Of a stretch of DNA of 64,000 nucleotides, positions 37,461 to 48,510 are shown in pieces; the first letter of the stretch is position 1, and the number at the start of each line of letters is the position of its first letter. Under the pieces are notes generated by a model that saw only the letters and a list, made by a program, of their open reading frames with translations, made no database searches and was not told the origin of the DNA. The DNA is from Monomorium pharaonis. Its lineage: Eukaryota > Arthropoda > Insecta > Hymenoptera > Formicidae. Both the position numbers and the translations under genes were made by a program. The DNA lies in the NCBI RefSeq assembly GCF_013373865.1, contig NC_050476.1:8944501-9008500 (forward strand). The letters run 5' to 3'.

Positions 37461-37520
37461 AGAGGAAAAAGGAACGCTAAAGAGAGAGAAAGAGGAGAGG
37501 AAAGACGTCGGTGTAATGCC

Positions 37521-38544
37521 TTCAGGTAATATAACAGTATAATATATTATTTTAAAATATAGTATATTATTTAAAAATATAATTTTAAATATAAGTTTAA
37601 TTATAATTTCAAATATAATTTTAATTATTTTTGTTAGAAATTACTTACACTCAACTACGCGAATTTTTTGGGGGACATAGGAATAGGATGTAAAAAAAGC
37701 ACTGGAATCCCAAAATAATATTTTGTTCAGAGATCTACTTCAACTGATATTTTCAAGTTTTTTCCCTACCTCGCAATTTTGGAACGGAGATAGTAACATT
37801 ACAAAAACTAGAAAAATATTGTACAGTTAATAAAACAAAAATAAAATGTATTTTAAAGTTATTATTATTATTATATCCATCTACTCACGTAAGCTCTGCA
37901 CATTTATTTATAATTATTTTATCAGCCTCTACTTCAAATAAATAATAATTTATTAGTAATAGAGTAAAATTTATATAAAATAAAATCTTATATAAATTAT
38001 TTTGTGTTTCTATTATAAAAATTTTTATTTAACAATTTAATATCACGGTATAAAATATAAATTCTTGAATTATAATAAAATATATTTATAAAAAAACAAA
38101 AATATAGATTTTTATTAAACATATTATATAATTTTGCTATATTAGAACTTTTATAGTAAAAATTTTCTTGATTACATTAAAAATTGTGAAAAAATATAAA
38201 CTTTTAAATTATTAATCAAATAAATTTAACTTAGGGTTTTTAATATAAATTTTATCACGTGAATTTATTACTTGAATAAACATTTTTAATTAAATTTTGG
38301 CGAAGTGTTGTCTAATTAACCGTTTAAAAATTTTTGTCATTTTCCTTCTTGTTCGGCACTTAAAAATTACATATAATAAACGTATTCTTTTGTATTAAAA
38401 TAAATAGAATGGAGCGTAATCTCTCACTTAATTCTCACACGAGCACGGCGTAATATGTTACAAAAATAAACAAGTTAATTAACCACACGACTGAATTGTT
38501 ATATCTTCGTTTACGTTAACCGTCTAAATCAAGTGAGCATAGTA
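37521..38544. other. AT-rich stretch without visible gene
   Basis: Mostly A/T with a few GC spots. It may be intron of the acidic gene. I see no exon or repeat border. Confidence 0.5.
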
Positions 38545-39543
38545 CCCAGATAGCACACGGACGTCCTTAGGACGTCCTCAGGACGTTCAGGACGGATTTC
38601 ATGGATATCCTAAGGACGTCCTGATTTTATCCTGGGACGTCCTCAGGACATCCTGAGGAATAGCAAATGAGCGCCACTTTTTAGTCCTCAGGATATCCTG
38701 AGGACAGTCCATCAGACGTCTTGAGAATACCATAAGATTTCCTCAGGACATCCTCAGGAATAGCAAACAATAACCACTTTTTGTCAGATTTTTAAAATTT
38801 TTTTAAGGATTTTTGATAAATGTATCGATTTTTTTGTAAGAATTGAAACGTTTCTCAGAAAAATTTAAAAAATAAAAAATTCCGATTAATTAAAAAATTT
38901 TTTAAATATTTCTAAGTATTTTTAACAGTTTTTGAGAATTGAAAAAAAACTTTAACAAAAAATTAAAAATTTAAATTATTTCTACGATAATTTTGTAAGA
39001 GGAAGAAGACTATACATGTTTCAGCGACAGTTGGACCTGTTAAAGCATGTTTAACCTCTATACCCGAGAAAACGACTCTCTTAGGACGTCCTAAGGACTG
39101 TCTTAGGATGTTCTGAGGATTGTTTTAGAATGTCCTGAGGACTGTCTTAGTATGTTCTGAGGATTTTCAGGATATCATATTCCTAGAACATTTTGTGCTA
39201 TCTAAAATGTCTGGTATTTATACAGTCATTATATTTAAGTTTATCTTCAGACATTTTGTAGCTAATGAAACTCTTTATACAATATTTTAAGAATAACGTT
39301 TTTAGCTAGAATACATATATCCTCAGGACATCCCAAGGATATCCTCAAGACATGAGTAAAATTTTAATTTATATTAATACTATTACAGAATCTAACATTC
39401 TAAACTTACTTTAGAAGTCAAATTTATACATAAAATATTTATATAAAATATTTACAATAATACAACTATTATATCCTGACAAGATCCCAGGACATCCCGG
39501 GACATATTCGGAAAAATCCTGAGGACGTCCTGTGCTATCTGGC
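38545..39543. mobile_element. Word-type element built from GGACGTCC / CCTGAGG
   Basis: The left end is CCCAGATAGCACACGG after TA; the right end GTGCTATCTGGC is followed by TA. The outer parts are dense variants of GGACGTCCTCAGGAC. The centre (38770-39050) is plain AT-rich sequence. Neighbouring words are often reverse complements of each other. No coding domain. Confidence 0.8.
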
Positions 39544-39811
39544 TAGGTTAGTTACTTTAACGTATTTTTGTCTAACGTAGGGGTTCTAGTGAAAAAAGTA
39601 AAATAAGACAAGGATAAAACAGGTACGTTACCTTATCTACAGGTATATTACCTTAGTATGTTATTTCCTTTTCGTAGCAGTAAAAAGTTTGAAATTAGAA
39701 GAAATAAATTAATATAAAAAATTAACAAAATTTTATTATTCAGTCCAAACTGGCGGTGGTGTTACGCGAACCGTCGACGACGACGAGCCACCGTAAGTGG
39801 AAATGAGCCAG

Positions 39812-39851
39812 AGGAGGAGGAGGAGGAGGAGGAGGAGGAGGAGGAGGAGGA
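39812..39851. repeat. (GAG)n repeat
   Basis: About 13 GAG units, close to an exon-like piece (39744-39792) that ends at GTAAGT. Confidence 0.9.
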
Positions 39852-39950
39852 GGTCAATCTTGATGTTAGCCTTGTTCGTTCCAACATCGACAACATCAGC
39901 AGCAGCAACAGCAGCGCCAATCATAGGACGATGGTACATTTAAATATATA

Positions 39951-40898
39951 CCCAGACAGCACCAGATATCGTACGAATATTATACTCTCATACGTAATGT
40001 ACTGTGATCATACCGAATATACATAAAACATTCATATAACGTCTCAGTAGAATGTCATTTTGATATATTCTCAAGATAAACTTAGAATATAGCGACTGAA
40101 CTTCGCAACTCTTACTGAATATACTGAGATTATATCTAATATACTCAAAACATCCGTAAAATATCCCATGATATATCTCATGTATATCTATCACATATTT
40201 CCAAAATATCCGCGTAATATCGAAAGTGAATCATGTCAACGCTATCTATGATCTGTAACGTTACGCATTTTCGTCTGCCGTGTGATGCAGACACGTGGTG
40301 AAGTGTAGGGTGTGAACGTGCGAACACGAACTCACGGACAACGTGGTTTTCTCAGGAATTACGCCCAGATAACTCTGGTATGTACATAAGATATAATATA
40401 GTAACGTAAACTATAATAATATATATATATTGTATATATACATATATTATTTAGGTTATAACCTACAATTATCTGAGCATAATTTCCCAAAGCACCCCAG
40501 CGTATTCAACAGATATTACGCTTCATTTTTTGCGATAGCTTCCTGATGTGCGAAATGATTAATTCCTCTTCTTATTTCTTCTTGCTAATTCTGTATGTTT
40601 AATTCCTTGTTCCTTATTCCTCTCATTATGCATGAGCCCATATAATGTGAACATACTGTAGACATATTGTGAATATACTGAAGATATACTTTAGACATAC
40701 GTATAACATTCTTAAGATATATTCGGTATATTCTCATAAACTGCCAGCGAAATTCTATGGGATAAGGCAACGCGGACATAGTACGTTATGAGTATATACT
40801 CGCCATATCACAGACGTATCTCTAATATTATACGAATATTGCAATATACTTTCGCAATATCCTATTATCGTTCTCATAATCTACATGTGCTGTCTGGG
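39951..40898. mobile_element. Word-type element built from AATATACT / AGTATATT
   Basis: It starts CCCAGACAGCACC and ends GTGCTGTCTGGG, with TA on both sides. The interior consists of ATATACTGAGAATAT-like words with an unrelated GC-richer centre (40230-40560). Its end variant (CAGACAGCAC in place of CAGATAGCAC) is present in both ends, so the ends changed together. Confidence 0.8.
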
Positions 40899-40942
40899 TA
40901 CAATTAAGGGCGGAAAATTCGTGGCGCTTTAGAAACTTTAGG

Positions 40943-42279
40943 ATGCTTGGGAGGAAAGCGTCTTTTAAAATACAGCCGATTCCTGACGGAGCGAATACGA
41001 TTCGGTGGTTGGAAAACGCGTTCCGCGAAGTTCACGCGTATGTTTTACGTTCAAGCGCTCCGACTGATTACGTCGGTTTAACGTTTTATTCGGCGGAGCT
41101 AACGCACGGGTTATCATTCCGTCCGGCACAAGACTTAACTCCCGATGACATATGGCGTCTCGTGAGTTCGGTAGCGCAAAGTGCCGGCGGAATGGACGTA
41201 GCGAAAAATTTTTCGGTGAGCGTCTTTAGTGTCGCAGTGCCGGTAGGTTGCGGAGGCTCATCCAATAAATTAACGCGCGAAGACGTCGCGAAGGGTTTAA
41301 TTAATCCTTCAGATTAATAACAACGATAATCTGTGTCTCTCTCGCACTTTAGTGCTGTTGCGTATTTATTGTCAGCGGGGAAATGCGATGTAAGACATCG
41401 AGGTTACAGCGAGAATTAACGCTGGAATTAATGCGTAACACCAGTGTCATAATCCACGAAGAGGGATGTGGAATTCCACAGATTAAACGCTTCCAACGGT
41501 TTCTCGCTACTGAAAATATCGCGATCGTAATTTATAATTTTAGTACTTTCGGTCGTAGCGAGAAACCGTTGTACGATGGCACCGCGTTACTCGAGGCATT
41601 AGGACGTGAACCCTCGTATCGTCTTAACATCATGTATTACGAGCGTTCGCGTCACTATAACCCGATATTAAGCTTGAAAGCTGCAGCCGGTTCGCGCGGA
41701 GAGTATTGCGTCGTGTGTAACGTAGGCTATCGTCCGGATAGGGGGCTCCGTAGCACGAAAAAATGTCCACAATGTTACGCAGCGACCCATTGCAAAAATC
41801 TCGCTGCGGCGCTCGTCAAATGTGGAAAATGCAAACGCAGTTCTTTCGGTCAAAGCTGCTGCAATCGGTATCGCAAAAGCACCTCGTATGTCGGCAAATC
41901 GTACGCTTCGGTCTGTGATTCTGTTAAGATTTGTGACGGGTGTGGACGATTTGTAAAATCAAGGCTTGAGCACAAATGTGACGTGACGTATTGTAAGTCG
42001 TGCTGTTCGCTGCAGTCGATAAATCGTTGTTACATGCGCCCTCTTCGGTGCAAAACCGTAGTCGAAAATCCTGGTGAGGGTACAAGTACGGTTGAACGGC
42101 TGGAGGATACGTGTAATAAAGATAATGTGAGAACAATCGAGTCAAAGGTCGCGTCGCGTTTGTATTTTACGATTTCAAAACACATCAAGACCAGGTGCTT
42201 GAAGGTAGTAAAAATACTTACCTTCATGTACCGACTCTTTGCATCGCGCATCAAGTCTGCGAAGCTTGCTCCGCGGTAG
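40943..42279 (+). pseudogene. polB: Polinton DNA polymerase B, N-terminal region
   Basis: The first frame (40943-41317) encodes YVGLTFYSAELTHGLSFRP, then DIWRLVSSVAQSAGG and LTREDVAKGL, as in insect Polinton polymerases. After frame changes, LCLSRTLVLLRIYCQ (about 41335) and SVIIHEEGCGIPQIKRF follow. Residues around 41700-42060 form a cysteine-rich zinc-binding region with CVVC, CPQC, CGKC, CDGC and CKSC pairs. The polymerase copies the element using a protein primer. The gene starts 45 bp after the word-type element that ends at 40898, so its promoter has been displaced. Confidence 0.85.
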
Positions 42280-43455
42280 AGGAAGACGCGACGCGATGTC
42301 GATGGGGCGGGATACGTGAATTTGTGTTTCAAGATGATTCTGTGAAACAATTCGTCGATTTTGTAACTCGATCGACGAAATATTTCAAAAAGATCATCTG
42401 TATCGCGCATAACGCGAAAGCATTCGACGCACAATTTATATTAAAACATTTAATAGAAAAGTCAGAAATGATAAAAAAACCCGAGTTGATTTTGAACGGA
42501 ACAAAAATAATTGCAATAACGCTTGGGTATGTTAAATTTATAGACAGCGTAAATTACACGCCCATGCGCTTATCCGATTTACCCAAGGCTTTTAGGCTGA
42601 GAAATACGTCGGATAAAGGTGTATTTCCACACCTATTTAATACATTCGAGAACCAGACATATGTCAGAACTTTACCCGACATTCGATATTTTTGTCCCTA
42701 TCAAATGAAACCGGAAAAACGCAAACAATTTAGCTTGGCACTCAAAAATGTCTAACGAAGGTTACATCTTTGATTTCCGCGAAATTGTTCGCTACTGTCG
42801 TAACGACGCGACGTAGTCATTCTCCGTCGCGCCTGCATGGAATTCCGCAAAATCTTTTTGGAACGTGGCAACGTGTGTCCCTTCGAGAAATGCACAACTA
42901 TCGCATCCACGTGTATGAAAGTTTTCCGCAAGAACTTTTTACGTGAGGGTAAAATAGGCGTGATTCCGTCGAAGAAATACAGGAACGTGGACAAGCAATC
43001 GCAGAAAGCTCTAAGATGGCTTGTGTAGATGGAACACGAACTAAGACATTTGATCATTCACGCGGCTCGAGGACGTGAACATCAAATTGCAGGCGCGGGA
43101 GTTGACGGATACTACAAGACAGTGACTGTTAACGAGACGCGACGTTACATTTTACAATTTAATGGATGTCCAACTTGCTTTCGTGTGAATCGCGATCGTC
43201 CGCTTTTATCCGCAAATCCTGAAGACACGCGTTACGAACAAACTCTCTCGAGGACATGGCGTCTTCAAAGGTTAGGGTACCATGTGACTGAAAAGTGGAA
43301 GTGCGACTTTGATCGTGAGGTGCAAGAAAATCTGGAAATTCATGCATTTTTCGAAAATCACGCGTTATTAAAACTCGCATCTCTCAATCCACGCGACGCA
43401 TTTTACGGCGGATGTATGGAGAACATCGCGACCCTTTATAAAGTTAAAATAAAAC
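42150..43455 (+). pseudogene. polB: Polinton DNA polymerase B, exonuclease and middle region
   Basis: The proofreading domain shows Exo I as FYDFKT (about 42168), Exo II as CIAHNAKAFDAQFIL (about 42405-42450) and Exo III as YCRND (about 42793). In family B polymerases Exo I is D-x-E; here the Glu reads Lys, so a metal-binding residue is lost. Frames change near 42190, 42740 and 42830. The middle part (43029-43455) has GYYKTVTVNETRRYILQFNG and FEREVQENLE-like sequence, ending FYGGCMENIATLYKV just before an inserted foldback element. Confidence 0.85.
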
Positions 43456-44235
43456 GGGAGCGTCCCAAATGCGCACAGTAACAAACGGACACAGCAGGCT
43501 GAGTGAAACGGACACAGTAACAAACGGACACAGATCAAACGGACGCAGTAATAAACGGACACAGTAACAAACGGACACAGACCAAATGCGCACAGAGCGA
43601 AACGGACACAGTAACAAACGGACACAGACCAAATGCGCACAGAGCGAAACGGACACAGACCAAATGCGCACAGAGCGAAACGGACACAGACCAAATGCGC
43701 ACGGACCAAATGCGCACACTGCACATGCGCACATTGCACGTGCGCACGGACTAAATGCAATCCATGTACATTGCAAGCAGAGTAAAGTCTATATAGGTTA
43801 GCGATTTGGACGGGGTGGGTGCGAGAGGGGAGCCGAAGGCCCCCCTTGCACCCCCTGTGTGTGTGTGTGTGTGTGTGTGTGTACGCGCGCGCGCGCGCGT
43901 GCAAAGCATTCACTGCATCACATGGGTTTGCGACTTTCCGTGTGTGCATTTGGTCCGTGCGCATGTGCAGTGTGCGCATTTGGTCTGTATCCGTTTCGCA
44001 CTGTGTCCGTTTCGCTCTGTGCGCATTTGGTCTGTGTCCGTTTCGCACTGTGTCCGTTTCGCTCCGTGCGCATTTGGTCTGTGTCTGTTTGTTACTGGGT
44101 CCGATTGTTACTGTGTCCGTTTCGCACTGTGTCCGTTTATTACTGTGTCCGTTTGGTCTGTGTCCGTTTGTTACTGTGTCCGTTTCACTCAGCTTGCTGT
44201 GTCCGTTTATTACTGTGCGCATCTGGGACTCACTC
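43452..44235. mobile_element. Foldback element with CGGACACAG subterminal repeats, inside polB
   Basis: The left arm (43460-43740) is a run of units such as ACGGACACAGACCAAATGCG and ACGGACACAGTAACAAACGG. The right arm (43945-44235) holds them inverted, ending TGCGCATCTGGGACTCACTC. The centre has a short GC-rich block, a GT and GC microsatellite (43856-43900) and CACATGGGTTTGCGAC. TAAAATA occurs at both borders (43445-43451 and 44236-44242) and is a candidate 7-bp target duplication. A broken right arm of the same family lies at 55660-55877. Confidence 0.75.
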
Positions 44236-45510
44236 TAAAATACAGAGAAAATGCGTTACGTCGACGTATGCTCTTTGTACCCTTATGTATTGAAAACCGG
44301 TGCTTTTCCGATTGGTCATCCCGATAGTTAGTATATTGGAGAAGAATGTAGCGGATTAATCGGGGCAGCGCCAAATTTTAATTTCGATAACGTTGAGGAT
44401 CTTGTCCGCTGTAGGGTGCTCCCATCTCGCGATCTGTATTATTCGGTGCTCCCGTATCGCGTGAACGGTAAATTAATATTCGGACTTTGTCGTAGCTGCT
44501 GCGAAACTTTCTCGTCAGCTCTGTCAGCACTCATGATTCCCCCTCCGATCGTGAATTAGAGGATACGTAAGTATCTTGCAAATTACGCAAGGCTGTCAAG
44601 AAGGGTTATATCGTGACGGAGGTGAGCAAGATTTGGCAATACAAAGTCACGAAATACGATCCCGGTAACCGGCAGGGTGGCTTGTTTGCCGAATATATAA
44701 ATTGTTTTTTACAACTAAAGCAAGAAGCAAGCGGGAGACTAAGCGAATGCCAGGACAACGAAGCTAAGGAACGATACCTGCATGAGTATGAGGAAACTGA
44801 GGGTATCGTTCTCGAAAAAACTAATATCGCTTGAAATCCTAGCCTTCGTTCGGTTGCAAAGCTATGCTTGAACTCTTTTTGGAGAAAATTCGGCCAGCGA
44901 GCTAATTTGCCTAAAACCGAGATCGTAAAAACATATCAGCATTTCGTGACATTGCTCACGAGTCTCGAGCACGAAATAACCGGTATATTACCCCTCAACG
45001 ATGAGGTAATGTACGTTTTGTGGCGGCTACGCGAGAAAGTGGTCGTATCCTCGCCAATAACAAACGTTGTTATCGCTGCCTATACGACGGCGCAGGCGAG
45101 GTTAGTATTGTATAGTTATTTAGAAAAATTAGGAAAATGAATATTATACTGTGATACAGACTCGTGCATATATTTAAGTTTTGGTGATCCAAACGAGTAC
45201 GAGCCACATACGGGTAACTTTCTAGGTGACATGACGGACGAACTCGAAAGCTATGGCAGCGGTAACTATCGAGTCGTTCGTATCGGGAGGACCGAAATTT
45301 TACGCGTATGTGGTTCGTACACCTGAAGGATACGCCCACGTGATCTACAAAGTGAAGGGGATAACTTTAAATTATAATAATTCAAAGCTCCTAAACTTTC
45401 ACAGTATAAGAAATTTAATATTGGGGGTAGAAGAAGAAAAAGAAGTATTGATAAAACGTAGATTTATCAACAAACGACATTCGTTCCCGTATGGTTTTGT
45501 CGATTTGTAA
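44236..45510 (+). pseudogene. polB: Polinton DNA polymerase B, polymerase core
   Basis: Palm motif A is DVCSLYPYVLKTGAFPIG (about 44260-44315). Motif B lies in KLCLNSFWRKFGQR (about 44860-44900). Motif C is YCDTDS (about 45150-45168). All three catalytic motifs remain readable, but frames change between A and B, stops fall at about 44834 and 45138, and the C-terminus (to about 45510) shifts frame again near 45240. The residues that bind the two metal ions (Asp in A and C) are present. Confidence 0.9.
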
Positions 45511-46200
45511 ATACGATTTTTTCTATCCCCTGTTTAGTTTTAAAATATACGTTTTCCGTGAATTTTCCGCCTATTAGTGCATAAGAAAATTTTGTAAAAT
45601 TTTGTAAAATTGTATAAATAGCGTGAATAAGTATCTTTTGTAAATTTTATAAAATTTTGTAATAAATTGTATAAGTAGTATAAATACGTATTTTTTTGTA
45701 AAGTTCGCAATTTAAGATTACAATATTTTTGTATTATAAAAAGTTTTCATATATGTATTTAAAAATGTAAATTAGTTGTGAAATAAAAAAGTCGAAATTA
45801 AAATGTGTATTTCTCATTTTAAATAAAATTTATAAAAATATAAAGTTTTACTTGCGAATTAAAGAGAAAAAAGTTTCCGTACCTTTATACTCTGTTCCTT
45901 TTAGCAGCATCGCTAATCGCCTTGTTAGCCGCAATGCCGCGACGTGGATAAGCTTATATACGTGCGCGTTGAATAAGCTTATATACCGCGGCCTGAATTA
46001 GCTAATTTCATCGGCCGCGGTACCTTCGTTTCGGCTAGCACACGCGAGGGTACGCTGACACCGTCGCCGCCGCGCTGATGAGCTTATCTCTGACTTTTTT
46101 TACATTTAATTTACGCATTTCAAAAGAAAAGAATTTTTAACATTATTTTGCATACTTCTTTTAAAGTCACGCGAGAAAAACAATTTGGTCATTACGTGAA
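45511..46200. promoter_or_regulatory. Spacer between polB and ATPase with doubled ATAAGCTTATATAC
   Basis: AT-rich with GTAAAATTTTGTA-type short repeats at 45580-45700. ATAAGCTTATATAC occurs at 45948-45961 and 45973-45986, 25 bp apart, in a GC-rich setting about 220-250 bp upstream of the ATPase. The TATATA core could be a promoter, but this is a guess. Confidence 0.3.
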
Positions 46201-46492
46201 ATGAACGTGCGCTGGAAACATCCTTGGACGTCGATCGTTTGCGGTCCCACTGATTGTGGGAAACGATCTTTGTAAAAACTTTTCTCCACTATTTGTCGAC
46301 ATACGTTTCGAGCGAGTTTTATTTTATTACGCGGAGTGGCAAGAGGCTTATCGACAATTACAATATAACGCGAGGGTAACAGAAGAGAACGCACTAAACA
46401 ACGTTGCAGCGAGGAAGGAAAATACAATCGAATTTCGCGAGGGATTACAACGTCAGGAAGATTACTCGAACGATCCGTTTATCCCTAAACTG

Positions 46493-46657
46493 CCCTGGCG
46501 GAAAAATTTCTACAAAATTCTAAAAAATTACAAAAATTTACAAAAGTGTTCCAATTCCAGAATTTTTTTGTAGTTTTTACAGAAAAATGCTAGAATTGGA
46601 ACACTTTTGTAAATTTTTGTAGTTTTTTTAGAATTTTAGAAAATTTTTCCGCCAGGG
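46493..46657. mobile_element. Palindromic MITE with CCCTGGCGG ends in ATPase
   Basis: Ends CCCTGGCGGAAAAATTTC and inverted CCCTGGCGGAAAAATTTT are flanked by TG on each side. The arms pair over about 70 bp. The surrounding reading frame confirms the 2-bp target duplication. Confidence 0.85.
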
Positions 46658-46661
46658 TGGT

Positions 46662-46927
46662 CCCAAATAGCCACAAATGTATATATGAGCACAAATTGTT
46701 CTCATGTTGCTAATAAAGATGTTAGCATCTTGCTATGCATTTACGTCGTCCCTTGTGCTGTTATTTGCTAGCATTCGACACTGATCTTAAATAATGCTAG
46801 CATAATGTTTGAAACGTGTAAAAAATTTTATTTCCGACATCAAATGCTAGCAAACAACAGCACAACGGACGACATAAATGCATAGGAAGATGCTAATATC
46901 TTTATTATACCAAACTGGCTATCTGGG
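46662..46927. mobile_element. CCCAAATAG-ended MITE in ATPase
   Basis: The left end is CCCAAATAGCCACAAATG; the right end is TGGCTATCTGGG. GT flanks both sides. The interior is a loose palindrome of GATGCTAGCAT and GTCGTCC-type words. Its ends place it with the CCCAGATAGC elements. The ATPase frame confirms the 2-bp duplication. Confidence 0.85.
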
Positions 46928-47381
46928 GTGATAATCGACGACCTTATGAGAGAATCATCCTCGAGCGATGCCATCGTAGATCTTTTTACAAAGGGCAGTC
47001 ATCACAAAAATCTTAGCGTCATTCTCATCACACAAAATCTCTTCCATCAGAGACGCGGACGACGCGACGACATATCTCTCAACGCTAATTACACCGTGGT
47101 TTTCAAAAATCCCCAATTGCGCGCAAATTCGACATTTAGCGTGACAGGTTTATCCCGACTATTCAAAGTTTGTTAAAGAGGCATACTATGACGCCACGTC
47201 GAAACCACACGGTTATTTGCTGTTCGACTTGAAACAATCGACTCCTGATGAATACCGATTCTGGACGTGCATGTTTTCCAACGATACACGACATTACGTA
47301 TCGCGTAGATCGTTTTCCAACGGAAGCGTATAAAAACCGTGTAACGCTGTTGCTGCGACTCAGTTGCATAACTCGTACGCG

Positions 47382-47850
47382 ATGAAGGAGAAGCGTAACG
47401 TATGTACAGATAACGCGGTGAAAATTGCCAGACGTTCGAACGGTAAGAGAAACGCCTGCCTTCTCGAGACCGTATGTCATCTAAACAAAAATTAACGGGC
47501 TGCTTTTCTTTGAACCGCTGACGAAAAATTTATTCGCTGTATCCGTGAATGTGTTCTTAATACTCTCAACGGTAACGTTGCATTAGATTCTCGTGAAAAA
47601 GATCGGCTGTCCAAATATAAAACGACTCTACGTCGTATCGCAAGAAAACATGGTAACTGGAAGTCTAAAAGAAAGTTATTGCTATAACGAGAAGGATTAT
47701 TATTATCGGTCTCATATTGTCAGCTTTATTATCTCATTTTATCGAAGGGTAAAATCGCACAACGATGAAAAAAGTAAAAAAAAGGTCTTAATTTCTACGG
47801 AAAATCTCGAAAGAATGCAACAACAACAGCAGCAGCAGCAATAGCAACTG
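47382..47850 (+). pseudogene. Small Polinton core-like protein
   Basis: After a basic start (MKEKRNVCTDNAVKIARR) the conserved part reads CIRECVLNTLNGNVALDS then LRRIARKHGNWKSKRKLLL, followed by a stop. The pattern (helix, LNGNV turn, basic helix) recurs in small Polinton and adintovirus proteins of uncertain role. A CAG run at about 47820-47842 and stops follow. Frames are broken near 47484. Confidence 0.55.
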
Positions 47851-47883
47851 ATAGCGGTCTCCGCGGAACCAATGGAGAACTCA

Positions 47884-47975
47884 GTGTGCAATGTTTCGTG
47901 TCTAATAGCACGGTGGACAATTGCAACGTGTCCAATTGTACTGTGCGCAAATGAAGGCCTCTCAATGACTGTGAC
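47884..47975. repeat. Fragment inverted relative to 51675-51745
   Basis: TGTCCAATTGTACTGTGCGC and the adjoining AAATGAAGGCC pair, inverted, with GGCCTTCATTTGGACACAG and CAATTGGACACAGTGC at 51681. It resembles the unit of the CGGACACAG foldback family. Confidence 0.6.
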
Positions 47976-48041
47976 GACGATTCAACGATCGTTTTTTATG
48001 AAACTTCGCAAATTTTCGACAAACACCCTCATTCTAGTGAC

Positions 48042-48360
48042 ATGGATACTGTAAAGGAAAAAACCCAAAAAGTAGTTCGTAATATTTATGTAATAAAAAG
48101 CATCGAAAAAATAATGGAAACGGTCCCGAAAACTTATCGCGCACAAGCTCGTATGCTAATGCGTCATTTACAAGACGAAGCGGTATCCGACAGATTAAAT
48201 TGGAACGAGAAGGGCATCGTGACTGTAGACGGCAACGTCGTGAAAGATTCGGATGTATCCAATGATAAACGACGCGATGCGTGAAAGAAAAACCGTGAAA
48301 ACAACGGGAAGAGTGCGATCAGTTCGCATAATTATTGCGTAGTTTAAATATTCGTCCGGC
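48042..48360 (+). pseudogene. Small Polinton-associated protein of unknown function
   Basis: Starts MDTVKEKTQKVVRNIYVIK and continues ARMLMRHLQDEAVSDRLNWN, then GIVTVDGNVV. A frameshift near 48262 is followed by MINDAMRERKTVK in another frame. It is likely helical, lies just before the integrase and is found in related insect Polintons. No function is assigned. Confidence 0.5.
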
Positions 48361-48510
48361 ACTGGTGAGAAATAAAGAATTGTTAAAAGTGATCTACGGT
48401 ACTTCTTCAATAAACGAGAGACCACAGTCTTTTGTGAGTTCCATGCCTAATATAACGCGTTCGCCTCCGAAACAACGCTTACTCAATTGGAGTACGGTGA
48501 AGAAACAATA

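Larger units (their letters stand above)
46201..47333 (+). pseudogene. Polinton DNA-packaging ATPase (A32/FtsK-HerA type)
   Basis: An ATG at 46201 leads into RWKHPWTSIVCGPTDCGK, with Walker A GPTDCGK. A frameshift follows at once. Walker B is in VIIDDLMRES (about 46928), followed by GSHHKNLSVILITQN, a sensor-type motif typical of these ATPases. The C-terminus (47150-47330) shows KPHGYLLFDLKQSTPDEYRF in another frame. The enzyme would pump the genome into the capsid. Two MITEs lie between Walker A and B; together they add 435 bp, and taking them out with one target copy each leaves the frame unbroken at that point. At least two frameshifts remain. Confidence 0.88.

Noticed and set aside
43368..44327. 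Long ORFs of 110-284 residues with CAFGLCPF-like repeats
   Set aside because: Translations of the subterminal repeats of the foldback element; both arms give mirror-image ORFs.
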